Assembly (NCBI GenBank): GCA_044868295.1
Contig: JBIOWF010000064.1
Coordinates: 1 to 20,132, forward strand
Direction of reading: 5' to 3'
Source: JBIOWF01 sp044868295
GTDB taxonomy: Bacteria; Actinomycetota; Actinomycetes; Streptosporangiales; Streptosporangiaceae
Length of the DNA stretch: 20,132 nt
Shown: positions 1-7,179 of the stretch, one piece after another
How the letters are laid out: each line of letters starts with the position of its first letter
Position numbering within the stretch: the stretch's first letter is position 1
Made by a program: the position numbers and the translations under genes
The notes under the pieces: model-generated
Databases searched by the model: none
What the model saw: the letters and a program-made list of their open reading frames with translations, nothing else
What the model was told of the DNA's origin: nothing

Positions 1-34
1 CGGCCCGCGCCCCTCTTCCACGTCCGCCTCGGGG

Positions 35-59
35 GACGTAAGCGCGGCGGTGGTCTACC
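35..59 (+). promoter_or_regulatory. Recurrent two-box late-gene element, copy 1
   Basis: GACGTAAGC at 35-43 (preceded by a G run), then 10 nt, then TCTACC at 54-59. This is one of seven copies with identical 10-nt spacing, all in gaps before structural or lysis genes. The tail assembly chaperone starts at 102, 42 nt beyond the second box. The weakest second box of the set is here (TCTACC instead of GSCACC). The function, promoter or RNA signal, is inferred from position and repetition only. Confidence 0.7.
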
Positions 60-101
60 GTCCGCCCCGCCACTGCCCCTCACCCGACGTGGAGGATTCC
101 C

Positions 102-689
102 GTGCTGGACTTGGACGACGCCCGCGCTGCCCGTGCCGGAGCGACCGGCGAAGACTTCCCGCTGCGGTTCCGCCGCCGCCAAATCTGCATGCTGCCCGCC
201 GAGCTGCCGCTGGACGCGCTCGAACCCCTGCTGAATGTGCAGGTTGACCTGCCGCTGATCCTGCGGACGGCGCTGGACGCGGTCAAAGCCGGGGAGGACG
301 GCACCAAGGCGTTCTTGGCGGTCTTGGACATGGTCGTCGACCTGGTGGTCATGAACAAGGACCTGCCGGCCGAGCTGCTCGCCGCCGTCAAGGCCGTTGG
401 CCGGAGAGTCATGGGCGACGACGGGTATGAGGCGTTCGTGCAGGCCCGTCCGTCGATCAATGACGTGATCGCGCTCATCAAAGGGCTGGGCGGCAAGTGG
501 GGGGTGGGCCTGGGGGAATCCTCGCCGTCGTCAACTGGCTCCCCCAGTTCGACGACCTCGACGCCGACTTCCGCCGCTACTTCAACGGACTCGACATCTA
601 CGGAGTCTGGCGTCAACCCGGCGATCCCGGCTTCATCAGCGTCCGTAGGTTCGTCCGTTACGCCGAGCGTCTCCCTCCAACCGCTCTGA
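102..689 (+). CDS. Tail assembly chaperone, unshifted product (gpG-like)
   Basis: This 195-residue protein is encoded immediately before the tape measure gene, the invariant place of tail assembly chaperones in long-tailed phages, where the pair coats the tape measure during tail polymerisation. The start is GTG 102, with GGAGG at 91-95 and 6-nt spacing. Residues 1-139 read as a normal mostly helical soluble domain. After about position 518 the same frame becomes a low-complexity Ser/Thr/Pro tail running to the stop at 687-689, while the -1 frame takes over the C-rich third-position signature of real coding sequence. I infer that the biologically important protein is the shifted one (102-901), and that the Ser/Thr tail exists only on the unshifted form. 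No family was recognised by sequence motif alone; the call rests on position and frameshift architecture. Confidence 0.8.
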   Translation: MLDLDDARAARAGATGEDFPLRFRRRQICMLPAELPLDALEPLLNVQVDLPLILRTALDAVKAGEDGTKAFLAVLDMVVDLVVMNKDLPAELLAAVKAVGRRVMGDDGYEAFVQARPSINDVIALIKGLGGKWGVGLGESSPSSTGSPSSTTSTPTSAATSTDSTSTESGVNPAIPASSASVGSSVTPSVSLQPL

Positions 690-901
690 TCAACACCACG
701 GAGGAGATGCGGGCCAAGCCGTGGGACACCCTGACCGAACTCGTCGCCCAGGCGGTCGACGAGCTGGGAGTGCTCGCGGCGGACCGGCGGCGCAAAGAGC
801 CGACCGAGGTGGAGCGGCCCGGGTGGCTGCGTCCGAAGGGCGCCTCTGGGATGGACCGGGCATTCGCCGTGCTGCTCGCCACGTCCAACGTCATCACCTG
901 A
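102..901 (+). CDS. Tail assembly chaperone, -1 frameshift product (gpGT-like)
   Basis: A second open frame, -1 relative to the first, is open across the G-rich stretch 497-518 and runs to TGA 899-901. Joining them at the GGGGGAA site (512-518) gives about 266 residues: 139 from the first frame plus 127 from the second. The downstream part contains a WLPQFDDLDADF segment and the motif RRYFNGLDIYG, and has strong C/G at codon third positions, so it is genuinely coding. It has no credible independent start: GTG 497 lacks a Shine-Dalgarno sequence. Programmed -1 frameshifting between two chaperone frames just upstream of the tape measure gene is a well established siphovirus feature. The exact slip site is inferred. 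The longer product is expected to bridge the tape measure protein and the tail tube subunits. Confidence 0.82.
512..518 (+). other. Candidate -1 slippery site GGGGGAA
   Basis: In the zero frame the codons are G|GGG|GAA. A one-base backward slip would re-pair GGG perfectly and GAA imperfectly, then continue in the frame open to 901. A second G run at 499-504 (TGG GGG GTG) is an alternative slip point only 13 nt upstream. Either gives nearly the same fusion protein. Confidence 0.55.
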
Positions 902-914
902 CCGCCGCCCGGGG

Positions 915-939
915 GACGTTAGCGGCGGTTTAGGCCACT
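915..939 (+). promoter_or_regulatory. Recurrent two-box late-gene element, copy 2
   Basis: GACGTTAGC at 915-923 (one change from the consensus GACGTAAGC), 10 nt, then GCCACT at 934-939. It lies between the chaperone stop (901) and the tape measure start (965), 25 nt from the latter, the shortest such distance in the set. A G run (GGGGG) directly precedes the first box. Confidence 0.72.
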
Positions 940-950
940 GTGCCCTGCCC

Positions 951-956
951 GGGGGG
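951..956 (+). promoter_or_regulatory. Ribosome binding site deciding the tape measure start
   Basis: GGGGGG lies 8 nt before GTG 965. The longer in-frame start, GTG 956, would sit inside this G run and have no separate Shine-Dalgarno sequence, so 965 is preferred. Confidence 0.5.
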
Positions 957-964
957 TGGGGCCG

Positions 965-3900
965 GTGACGGACGACAGCGGCGCGATTGATGGCGGGCAA
1001 GTCGATCTGAAGGTCGTCGCGGACCTTTCGGATTTCACGGCGGCCAAGCTACAGCGCGAGATCGACGCGAAGATCGCGCGGGTCCGCGCCGACATCCTCG
1101 CGAAGATCGACGCGAAGAAGGTCGAGACGGAGGCCAAGACCGCGGCGTCGGCCGCTGAGCGGGCCGCGTCCGTCAAGGTCCGGATGACGTTCGACCGGCG
1201 CAAGCTACGCGATGACTTGAAGGCCGCGCTGGCGGACGCCTCAGCGGGGTCGGACGTGACGATCACTCCCGACGTCGACCAGGTGGGCATGCTGGCCCGG
1301 CTCCGGTCGGCCATGGCGTCTCTGCGTGGGCAGACGTCCCTGCAGGTGCCGGTGGAGACCGACACGCAGCCCGCTGAGGACGAGGTCGAGCGGACCCGCC
1401 GGCGGGTCGAAGGCAAGCCGTGGAACGTCAAGCTGGGCGACGGGCTGCTCAAGCTGGCGACGATCCCCGCCATCGCGGCCGGGGTCGGGTTCCTCGTCGG
1501 CGCGGTCGGGCAGCTCGGCGCGGGGCTGTTCGCGGTCGCGGCCGGCGCCGGTCAGGCGGTCGGTGTCCTCGGGCTGATTCCCGGCATCGCCGCGGCCGGT
1601 ATCCAAGGCATCGCCGGTCTCGTCGTGGGCCTGCAGGGGGTCGGCACGGCGCTGGGTGCCCTCGCCAAGCGTGACGCGCAGGCGGGCGCGTCCGGCGCTG
1701 CTGCGGCCGCTGCGCGTGAAGCTGCGGCCCAGCGGATCAAGTCCGCCGCCGAGGCCGTGAAGCGGGCCGAGGAGCACGCCAAAGAGGCCGTTGAGGCGAT
1801 CAAACGCGCCCGGGAGAACGCCGCCGAGGTCGCGGTGTCCGTCGCTCAGCGGAACGTCGCCGCCGCCCAGCGGATCGCCGATGCGCAGCGTCGCGAGGCC
1901 GACTCGCATCGGGCTACCCAGCGGGCGATCGAGGCGCTGAACGAGGCACGCAAGCAGGCCATCGAGCGGATCGAAGATCTACGGATCGCCGTGGCGGGCG
2001 GCGCCCTGGATGAGGAGTCCGCCCAGCTCGCGATCGAGCGGGCCAAGGCACGGCTGGAGGCTGTGACAGCCGACCCGTTCGCGTCCGACCTCGACAAGCG
2101 TGAGGCGGATCTCGCCTACCGGCAGGCGTTGCAGCGGCTCACCGAGGTGCGCGAGCGGAACGGCGACCTCGCTGAGGAGCAGGCCGACGCGAACGCCAAG
2201 GGCGTCGAAGGCTCCGACCAGGTGGTCGCGGCGAAGGAGCGGCTGGCCGACGCCCAGCGGGCCGAGATCGACGCCGCCCGCGCCGTGACGGAGGCCCGCC
2301 GAGAGGCGGACCAGGTCGCTGTGGAGGGCGCGAAAGCCATCCTCGCCGCTGAGAAGGCCATCGCTGAGGCGATCAAGGCCAGGCGGGAAGCCGACGCGAA
2401 GGTCAGGGAAGCCAAGTCCAATCTGGTCAAGGCCAAGACTGGGTCGAAGTCCGGGGCGGGCGGCGGCGGTGTCGACCCGGCTGAGCAGGCGCTGGCCAAC
2501 CTGACGCCCGGAATGCGGAAGTTTGTCCTCTACCTGCACAACACCGTCCGGCCGGCGCTGTCGGAGATCCGCAAGGAGACGCAGGAGGCGCTCGCACCGG
2601 GGCTGATGGCCGGGGTGAAGGCCGCGATGCCGCTGCTCGCGGTTCTGCGTGGCGGGATGCGCGTGACCGGCACGGTCGTCGGCCAGCTCGCGACCGAGTT
2701 CGGGCAGCTCGTCGGTAGCAAGGGCTTCGGCCAGGACCTTTCGCAGGTCATGAGCGCGAACAACATCGCGCTGTCGAATTTCGGCCGGGCCGGGATCCAG
2801 TCGTTTTCCGCCGTCGTGCGGATCATGCGCCTCGCGGGCCCGTTCGTGGTCCTGCTGTCCAAGCGGGTGAAGGACCTCGCCACGCGGTTCAACGAGTTCA
2901 CCGGCAGCTCGGATGGGCAGGAGCGGATCCGCCAGTTCTTCCAGCGGGCGTGGGTCGCGGCTTCTCGGCTGTGGCGGATCCTGTCCGGCGTCACCAGGGG
3001 GCTGCTGTCGCTCGGCAAAGCGGCCGCCCCTTCGGGCGGGACCCTGCTGGAGGACCTCGCGCAGGGCGCCGAGCGGTTCGCGAAGTGGGCGGCCGACCCT
3101 GCCACTCAGGCGAAGGCTCGGGAGTTCTTCGACGGGCTCGTGCCTGTGATGCGCGAGGTCGGCGGGCTCTTCTCGGATCTTGGTGGGCTGATCGGGGACT
3201 TGACTGGCGGACTCGACCCGTCGTCCACGGTCGGGTTCCTGTCGTTCCTGCGCGACATCGTCGGCGTGTTCCGCGACATCGCCCAGTCCGATCTCGGCCA
3301 GTCAGCGATCGGGGGCTTGATCGGGCCGCTTGGGGCGCTGCTGCTCGTGGTCGCGAAGTTCGGCGGGCTGGGCGCTGCCGCCAAGGTTCTCAAGGCCGTG
3401 CTGATGTCGCCGGTCACGGCGGTCAAGGCGGGCATCGGCGCGGGCAAATTCGTCGGTGGCCTGGCCGGGAAGGCGCCGGCGAAGGGCGCGACCGGGGCGC
3501 AGAAGGCGGGTGCGGCGGTCCGGTCGTTCGCTGGGACGGCGGCGGAGTTCGCGGGCGGCCTGGCGGGGAAGGTCCGCGACGCTCTCGGCAAGGTCAACCT
3601 GAAGGGCGCGCTCAAGAAGGTCAACCCGAAGGACCTGATCGGCAAAGCCACAAGCAAGATCGACATTTCGGGGTGGTTCTCGAAGATCAACCCGTCCGGG
3701 TTGATCGGCAAGGGTACGGGGGCGGCCAAGGGCGCCGCATCCGGCGCAGGCCGGGCGCTCGCGTCCGGGGTGGGGAAGCTCGGCACCTGGGCCAAGAGCG
3801 GCGCGACAGCGCTCGGGACAGTCGCACGGGCTGCCGGGACGGCGGCTGTGCAGCTCGGCGGGCTGGCCCTGACGTACGGGCGGGTCGCGCTGGCGGCTGG

Positions 3901-5293
3901 CCTCGCCGGGGCGAAGCAGCTCGTGATGGCGGCCGCGTCCGGGATCGTCCGCGTGGCCACTCTCGCGTGGACGGGCGTTCAGTGGCTGCTGAACGTGGCG
4001 TTGAACGCGAACCCCATCGGCTTGATCGTTTTGGCAGTCGCCGCCTTGGTGGGCGCGGTGATCTGGGCCTACAACAACGTCGGCTGGTTCCGGAATGCGG
4101 TCGACACCGCGTTCAAGGCGATCGGCGCCGTGGTGTCGTGGGCGTGGAACACGGTCTTGAAGCCCGCGCTGTCGGCGCTGTCCGACTTCGTGGTCCACAC
4201 GCTCGCGCCGAACGCGCTGTGGCTGTGGAAGAACGTCATCGTCCCGGCCTGGGACGCCATCAGTAAGGCGATCTCGAAGGCGTGGAACGACTACCTCAAG
4301 CCAGCCTGGTCCGCGATCGTCGCTTTTGTCCGGGATGTTTTGGCGCCGAACGCGCTGTGGCTGTGGAAGAACGTCATCGTCCCGGCCTGGGACGCCATCA
4401 GTAAGGCGATCTCGAAGGCGTGGAACGACTACATCAAGCCTGCCCTGCAGTTTTTCTGGACGTTCATCACCAAGACGCTGCCTGACGGCTTCACCAAGGG
4501 TGTCGACGCGATCAAGAAGATCTGGGACAGGCTCAAGGAGATCGCGGCCGTCCCGGTCGAGTTCGTCGTCAACACGGTCTACAACAAGGGCATCCGTGAG
4601 GCGTGGAACGCGATCGCCACGAAGGTCAACCTTGCTCCGCTCCCTCAGATCGCCTTCAAGGGCTTCGCCAGCGGCGGCCCGATCTCGGGTCCGGGCGGGC
4701 CGACCGCGGACAAGATCCCGATCATGGCGTCGGACGGCGAGTACGTGGTGAACGCACGGCAGACCCGCCGGTGGTTCCCGTTGATCGACGCGATCAACCG
4801 CGGGTTGCTGCCGCGGTTCGCTGGCGGCGGCGAGGTCCTGGCGGGGCTGCTCGGAGGAGTGAAGGACCTGCTGAAGAAGGGGGCGGGTACTGCTGCCCGG
4901 TCGGTGCTGCTTCCGTTGAAGGGCATGGTCGATCGCGGTGTCGGCGCGTCTGGGTTCGGGCGGCTGATCGGTGCGGTGCCGAAGCGCGCGATCGACGGCA
5001 TCTTGGCGCTGTTCGACGCGAAGGACCGGGCGGCGAAGGCCAACGGCGGTAAGTACGCGCGGGGCGGCCTTGTCGGGCGCATGCCCGCGTTCGCTGGCGG
5101 CGGCCTCGTCTCCGGGGCGGCCGGCCTGTATGCGGCGTCTCGGAGCCGGTCATCGTTCGCGGTGGCCACCGCAGGGGGTGGCGGCGACGGCGGGGTGCAG
5201 CTCGTGCAGCACATCCACCCGCAGCCGGGCCAGGACGAGTACACGATCGCGTCGATCTCGGCCCGCAAGCTGGGCGCCCGGGTCCGCCGCTGA
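965..5293 (+). CDS. Tail tape measure protein
   Basis: This 1442-residue protein (by far the longest in the window) follows the chaperone genes and is expected to set tail length and to be ejected with the DNA. Features in order: a charged helical N-terminus; a Gly/Ala-rich hydrophobic stretch at roughly residues 158-232; a long Ala/Glu/Arg/Lys coiled coil at about 240-500; a second hydrophobic segment beginning NPIGLIVLAVAALVG near 1015, a motif typical of actinophage tape measures; a Trp-rich 46-residue tandem repeat starting near 1081; and a Gly-rich region near 1234 with SGGPISGPGG followed by SDGEYVVNARQ, also typical of tape measure C-termini. The start chosen is GTG 965 (giving MTDDSGAID); GTG 956 is possible. 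No lytic transglycosylase or peptidase motif was seen in it. Confidence 0.95.
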   Translation: MTDDSGAIDGGQVDLKVVADLSDFTAAKLQREIDAKIARVRADILAKIDAKKVETEAKTAASAAERAASVKVRMTFDRRKLRDDLKAALADASAGSDVTITPDVDQVGMLARLRSAMASLRGQTSLQVPVETDTQPAEDEVERTRRRVEGKPWNVKLGDGLLKLATIPAIAAGVGFLVGAVGQLGAGLFAVAAGAGQAVGVLGLIPGIAAAGIQGIAGLVVGLQGVGTALGALAKRDAQAGASGAAAAAAREAAAQRIKSAAEAVKRAEEHAKEAVEAIKRARENAAEVAVSVAQRNVAAAQRIADAQRREADSHRATQRAIEALNEARKQAIERIEDLRIAVAGGALDEESAQLAIERAKARLEAVTADPFASDLDKREADLAYRQALQRLTEVRERNGDLAEEQADANAKGVEGSDQVVAAKERLADAQRAEIDAARAVTEARREADQVAVEGAKAILAAEKAIAEAIKARREADAKVREAKSNLVKAKTGSKSGAGGGGVDPAEQALANLTPGMRKFVLYLHNTVRPALSEIRKETQEALAPGLMAGVKAAMPLLAVLRGGMRVTGTVVGQLATEFGQLVGSKGFGQDLSQVMSANNIALSNFGRAGIQSFSAVVRIMRLAGPFVVLLSKRVKDLATRFNEFTGSSDGQERIRQFFQRAWVAASRLWRILSGVTRGLLSLGKAAAPSGGTLLEDLAQGAERFAKWAADPATQAKAREFFDGLVPVMREVGGLFSDLGGLIGDLTGGLDPSSTVGFLSFLRDIVGVFRDIAQSDLGQSAIGGLIGPLGALLLVVAKFGGLGAAAKVLKAVLMSPVTAVKAGIGAGKFVGGLAGKAPAKGATGAQKAGAAVRSFAGTAAEFAGGLAGKVRDALGKVNLKGALKKVNPKDLIGKATSKIDISGWFSKINPSGLIGKGTGAAKGAASGAGRALASGVGKLGTWAKSGATALGTVARAAGTAAVQLGGLALTYGRVALAAGLAGAKQLVMAAASGIVRVATLAWTGVQWLLNVALNANPIGLIVLAVAALVGAVIWAYNNVGWFRNAVDTAFKAIGAVVSWAWNTVLKPALSALSDFVVHTLAPNALWLWKNVIVPAWDAISKAISKAWNDYLKPAWSAIVAFVRDVLAPNALWLWKNVIVPAWDAISKAISKAWNDYIKPALQFFWTFITKTLPDGFTKGVDAIKKIWDRLKEIAAVPVEFVVNTVYNKGIREAWNAIATKVNLAPLPQIAFKGFASGGPISGPGGPTADKIPIMASDGEYVVNARQTRRWFPLIDAINRGLLPRFAGGGEVLAGLLGGVKDLLKKGAGTAARSVLLPLKGMVDRGVGASGFGRLIGAVPKRAIDGILALFDAKDRAAKANGGKYARGGLVGRMPAFAGGGLVSGAAGLYAASRSRSSFAVATAGGGGDGGVQLVQHIHPQPGQDEYTIASISARKLGARVRR
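4205..4432 (+). repeat. Direct repeat within the tape measure gene (138-bp period)
   Basis: The 90 bases at 4205-4294 recur without a visible mismatch at 4343-4432, an offset of 138 bp (46 codons, frame preserved). The encoded units carry the motif ALWLWKNVIVPAWDAISKAI. The 48-bp linkers between the copies differ, so only part of each period is identical. This points to a recent in-frame duplication or gene conversion, which would lengthen the tape measure by one unit. Confidence 0.9.
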
Positions 5294-5316
5294 TCCGCGC
5301 AGGTGAGAGTGATGGG

Positions 5317-5341
5317 GACGTAAGCCGACTTTTGCGCCAGC
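5317..5341 (+). promoter_or_regulatory. Recurrent two-box late-gene element, copy 3
   Basis: GACGTAAGC at 5317-5325 (preceded by GGG), 10 nt, then GCCAGC at 5336-5341. It lies in the 91-nt gap after the tape measure gene, 43 nt before the ATG at 5385. A separate G-rich stretch (5361-5376) provides the ribosome binding site. Confidence 0.72.
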
Positions 5342-5384
5342 CTGCACTTCGCCATTTCCGGGGGGACGGCAGGGGGCCAGTGTC

Positions 5385-5849
5385 ATGTCGAAGGCGGGAT
5401 ACACGGCGGTCACGAACGGCGCGGTGTCGCTGAGCGCGTCCACGACCAAGTACGTGTTCGGGGTGCTCGCCCCGAGCACGTTCGGACTCGATCTCAAGAA
5501 GCTGCGCGTCGGGTTCGACGGCACGTCCGGCGCGCCCGCGACGGTCGGCCTCTACGCGTGCACATTCGCGGGCAACCCTCCTGGCACCGCCTCAACGTCG
5601 GTGACGCCGAACCAGATCTACGGGCGGACCATCACGCCCGGGTTCACGGCGGCGCAGAACTGGACGTCTGACCCGACGGCGGTGTCGGTGATCGACTCGT
5701 GGCCGTTGACCCCGAACGGGGGTCTGCTGTGGTACGACATCCCGCTGGGTGACACGCCCGACTGTGCGCCGTCAACGGGGTTCGTGCTGCTGGTCAACAG
5801 CCCTGTCGCGGTCGGCTGCCGGGCGTCGATGTGGCTTGAGCGCTGCTGA
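5385..5849 (+). CDS. Small virion/tail structural protein, family unnamed
   Basis: This is a 154-residue protein with alternating hydrophobic/polar residues suggesting an all-beta fold. The start is ATG 5385, with AGGGGG at 5371-5376 and 8-nt spacing. The segments FGLDLKKLRVGFDG near residue 33, GRTITPGFTAAQNWT, NGGLLWYDIPLGDTPDC and a C-terminal RASMWLERC resemble a small structural-protein family I have seen in actinophage tail and decoration gene neighbourhoods, but I cannot attach an experimentally proven role. It is the first gene after the tape measure and heads the tail-tip group, and its stop is 3 nt from the next start, implying co-translation. No signal peptide or membrane segment is visible. 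It could be a tail-surface or decoration protein. Confidence 0.75.
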   Translation: MSKAGYTAVTNGAVSLSASTTKYVFGVLAPSTFGLDLKKLRVGFDGTSGAPATVGLYACTFAGNPPGTASTSVTPNQIYGRTITPGFTAAQNWTSDPTAVSVIDSWPLTPNGGLLWYDIPLGDTPDCAPSTGFVLLVNSPVAVGCRASMWLERC

Positions 5850-5852
5850 CCG

Positions 5853-7166
5853 ATGACGAACAGGGTTGCCGCGACCTACGCGGGTAGCGTCTCCCAGACC
5901 GGCCACACGGTGTCGTGGACTGCGCCCACCGCTGGTTCCCGGCTGATCGTCTTGGTGAGCACGTTCAACACCGTGTCGTCCGTCTCTTCGGGCTGGACCC
6001 AGGACTTCGGGCCGGGCTCCGGCTACAACTACGTTTACGCCTACTCCAGGATCGCGACCGCAGGCGACACGTCCATCACGATCACCCTGTCCAGCGCGGA
6101 CACCCGCGTCCATGTCACCGTGTACGAGCGTGACGACTGCCCCGACCTCCTTTTCACGGCATTCGGCACCGCGACGTCGGCCACGTCCGTGTCCGCCAAC
6201 GCCACAGTCCCGGCGGTTTCCGGCGGGCGCGTGTTCGCGGTCGTCAACTCCCCCGGCGGCCCGTCCGGCGGCAGCATCACGTGGAATCAGTCCCAGACAC
6301 AGGACTACTCTGCGGGCGCCTCCAGCAGCAGCAGCTTTTTCGCGTCCGGCGCGTACCCCACTGCGGGCGCGCAGACCTACACGGGGTCCGGGCTCACCAG
6401 CAGCTCCAACGCGGCCGGTCTGCTCGTCATCGGGTACGGCACCGCGACGTCGGCCACGCTGCGCAGCACGGCCAGCACCGCAAACTCGACCAGCACGGCC
6501 ACGAGCTTCAACTGCAACGCTCCGGCCGGGCTGACGTCAGGCGATTTCATGCTGGCCTTCCACTCCTGCTCGGCCACGACTACGAGCGGGATGACGATCA
6601 GCGGCGGCGCCGGCTGGACGTTGCTCGGCTCGCTGCAGACCACCAACGCCGGGTCGAGCACCTACTGCTCGACGAGCATCTGGTGGAAGGTCGCCGGGGG
6701 CAGTGAGCCGTCCACGTACGCGTTCGGGCAGGGTTCGGGCTACTACGCCGCGGCGATCGTCGCCATCCGCAACGCGGCCACCACGACGCCGTTCAACGCC
6801 AACGCGGCCGGCACCACGTTCAACACCACGTCTGTCGCGACACCGTCCGGAACGCCTGGCGGCGCGACCGACCTCGAGTTCCGCTGGGCAGCGGGGAACA
6901 GCCAGTCGTCGCTGTCGCACACGTGGACGCCAGCGGGCGGGTACAACGAGCAGGCCGACCTGGGTGGGTCAGGGTTCTTCGGCGCCACGCTGGTGGTCGC
7001 GTCGCTGTCGTCCAGTTCCGCGACCGGGACCGTGAACTGCGTCTGCGCGTCTGGCTACTCGGCCTACCAGGGGTGGACCGTCGACGTCGCGACCCTGCTG
7101 GCCACCGTGCCGAGCGTGCCGATGCTAACCCCGGCCGCAGCCGCCATACGCGCCTCGACCTGGTGA
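5853..7166 (+). CDS. Minor tail/virion-surface protein with two beta-sandwich domains
   Basis: This is a 437-residue Ser/Thr/Gly-rich protein with no membrane segment. Residues 1 to about 199 form an N-terminal domain (opening MTNRVAATYAGS, with ERDDCPDLL near residue 90 and AVVNSPGGPSGG near 130) that is clearly paralogous to the N-termini of the proteins at 9812 and 12139. Residues 200-437 form a second, different Ser/Thr-rich beta domain, with a shared concanavalin-like flavour (NAPAGLTSGDFMLA, GWTLLG). The ATG lies 3 nt after the previous stop and has no obvious Shine-Dalgarno sequence, so translational coupling is likely. Unlike its paralogues it lacks FnIII and Dit-like modules. Probable role: tail-tip decoration or glycan/host-surface binding, inferred from composition and position. 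Confidence 0.75.
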   Translation: MTNRVAATYAGSVSQTGHTVSWTAPTAGSRLIVLVSTFNTVSSVSSGWTQDFGPGSGYNYVYAYSRIATAGDTSITITLSSADTRVHVTVYERDDCPDLLFTAFGTATSATSVSANATVPAVSGGRVFAVVNSPGGPSGGSITWNQSQTQDYSAGASSSSSFFASGAYPTAGAQTYTGSGLTSSSNAAGLLVIGYGTATSATLRSTASTANSTSTATSFNCNAPAGLTSGDFMLAFHSCSATTTSGMTISGGAGWTLLGSLQTTNAGSSTYCSTSIWWKVAGGSEPSTYAFGQGSGYYAAAIVAIRNAATTTPFNANAAGTTFNTTSVATPSGTPGGATDLEFRWAAGNSQSSLSHTWTPAGGYNEQADLGGSGFFGATLVVASLSSSSATGTVNCVCASGYSAYQGWTVDVATLLATVPSVPMLTPAAAAIRASTW

Positions 7167-7179
7167 GAGGGGGCCGCTG

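Noticed and set aside
497..901. Independent gene starting at GTG 497
   Set aside because: It has no ribosome binding site and sits in the classic position of a frameshifted chaperone extension. It is better explained as the second half of the -1 frameshift product.
2950..4266. A 438-codon plus-strand frame inside the tape measure gene
   Set aside because: Its translation is Arg/Gly-rich low-complexity sequence and the overlapping tape measure frame is clearly the coding one.
5361..5372. GGGGGGACGGC and similar G-run/ACG strings (also 15940 and 17041)
   Set aside because: They share only the GGGGACG start with the element and lack TAAGC and the second box. They are explained by ribosome binding sites or by the terminator loop.
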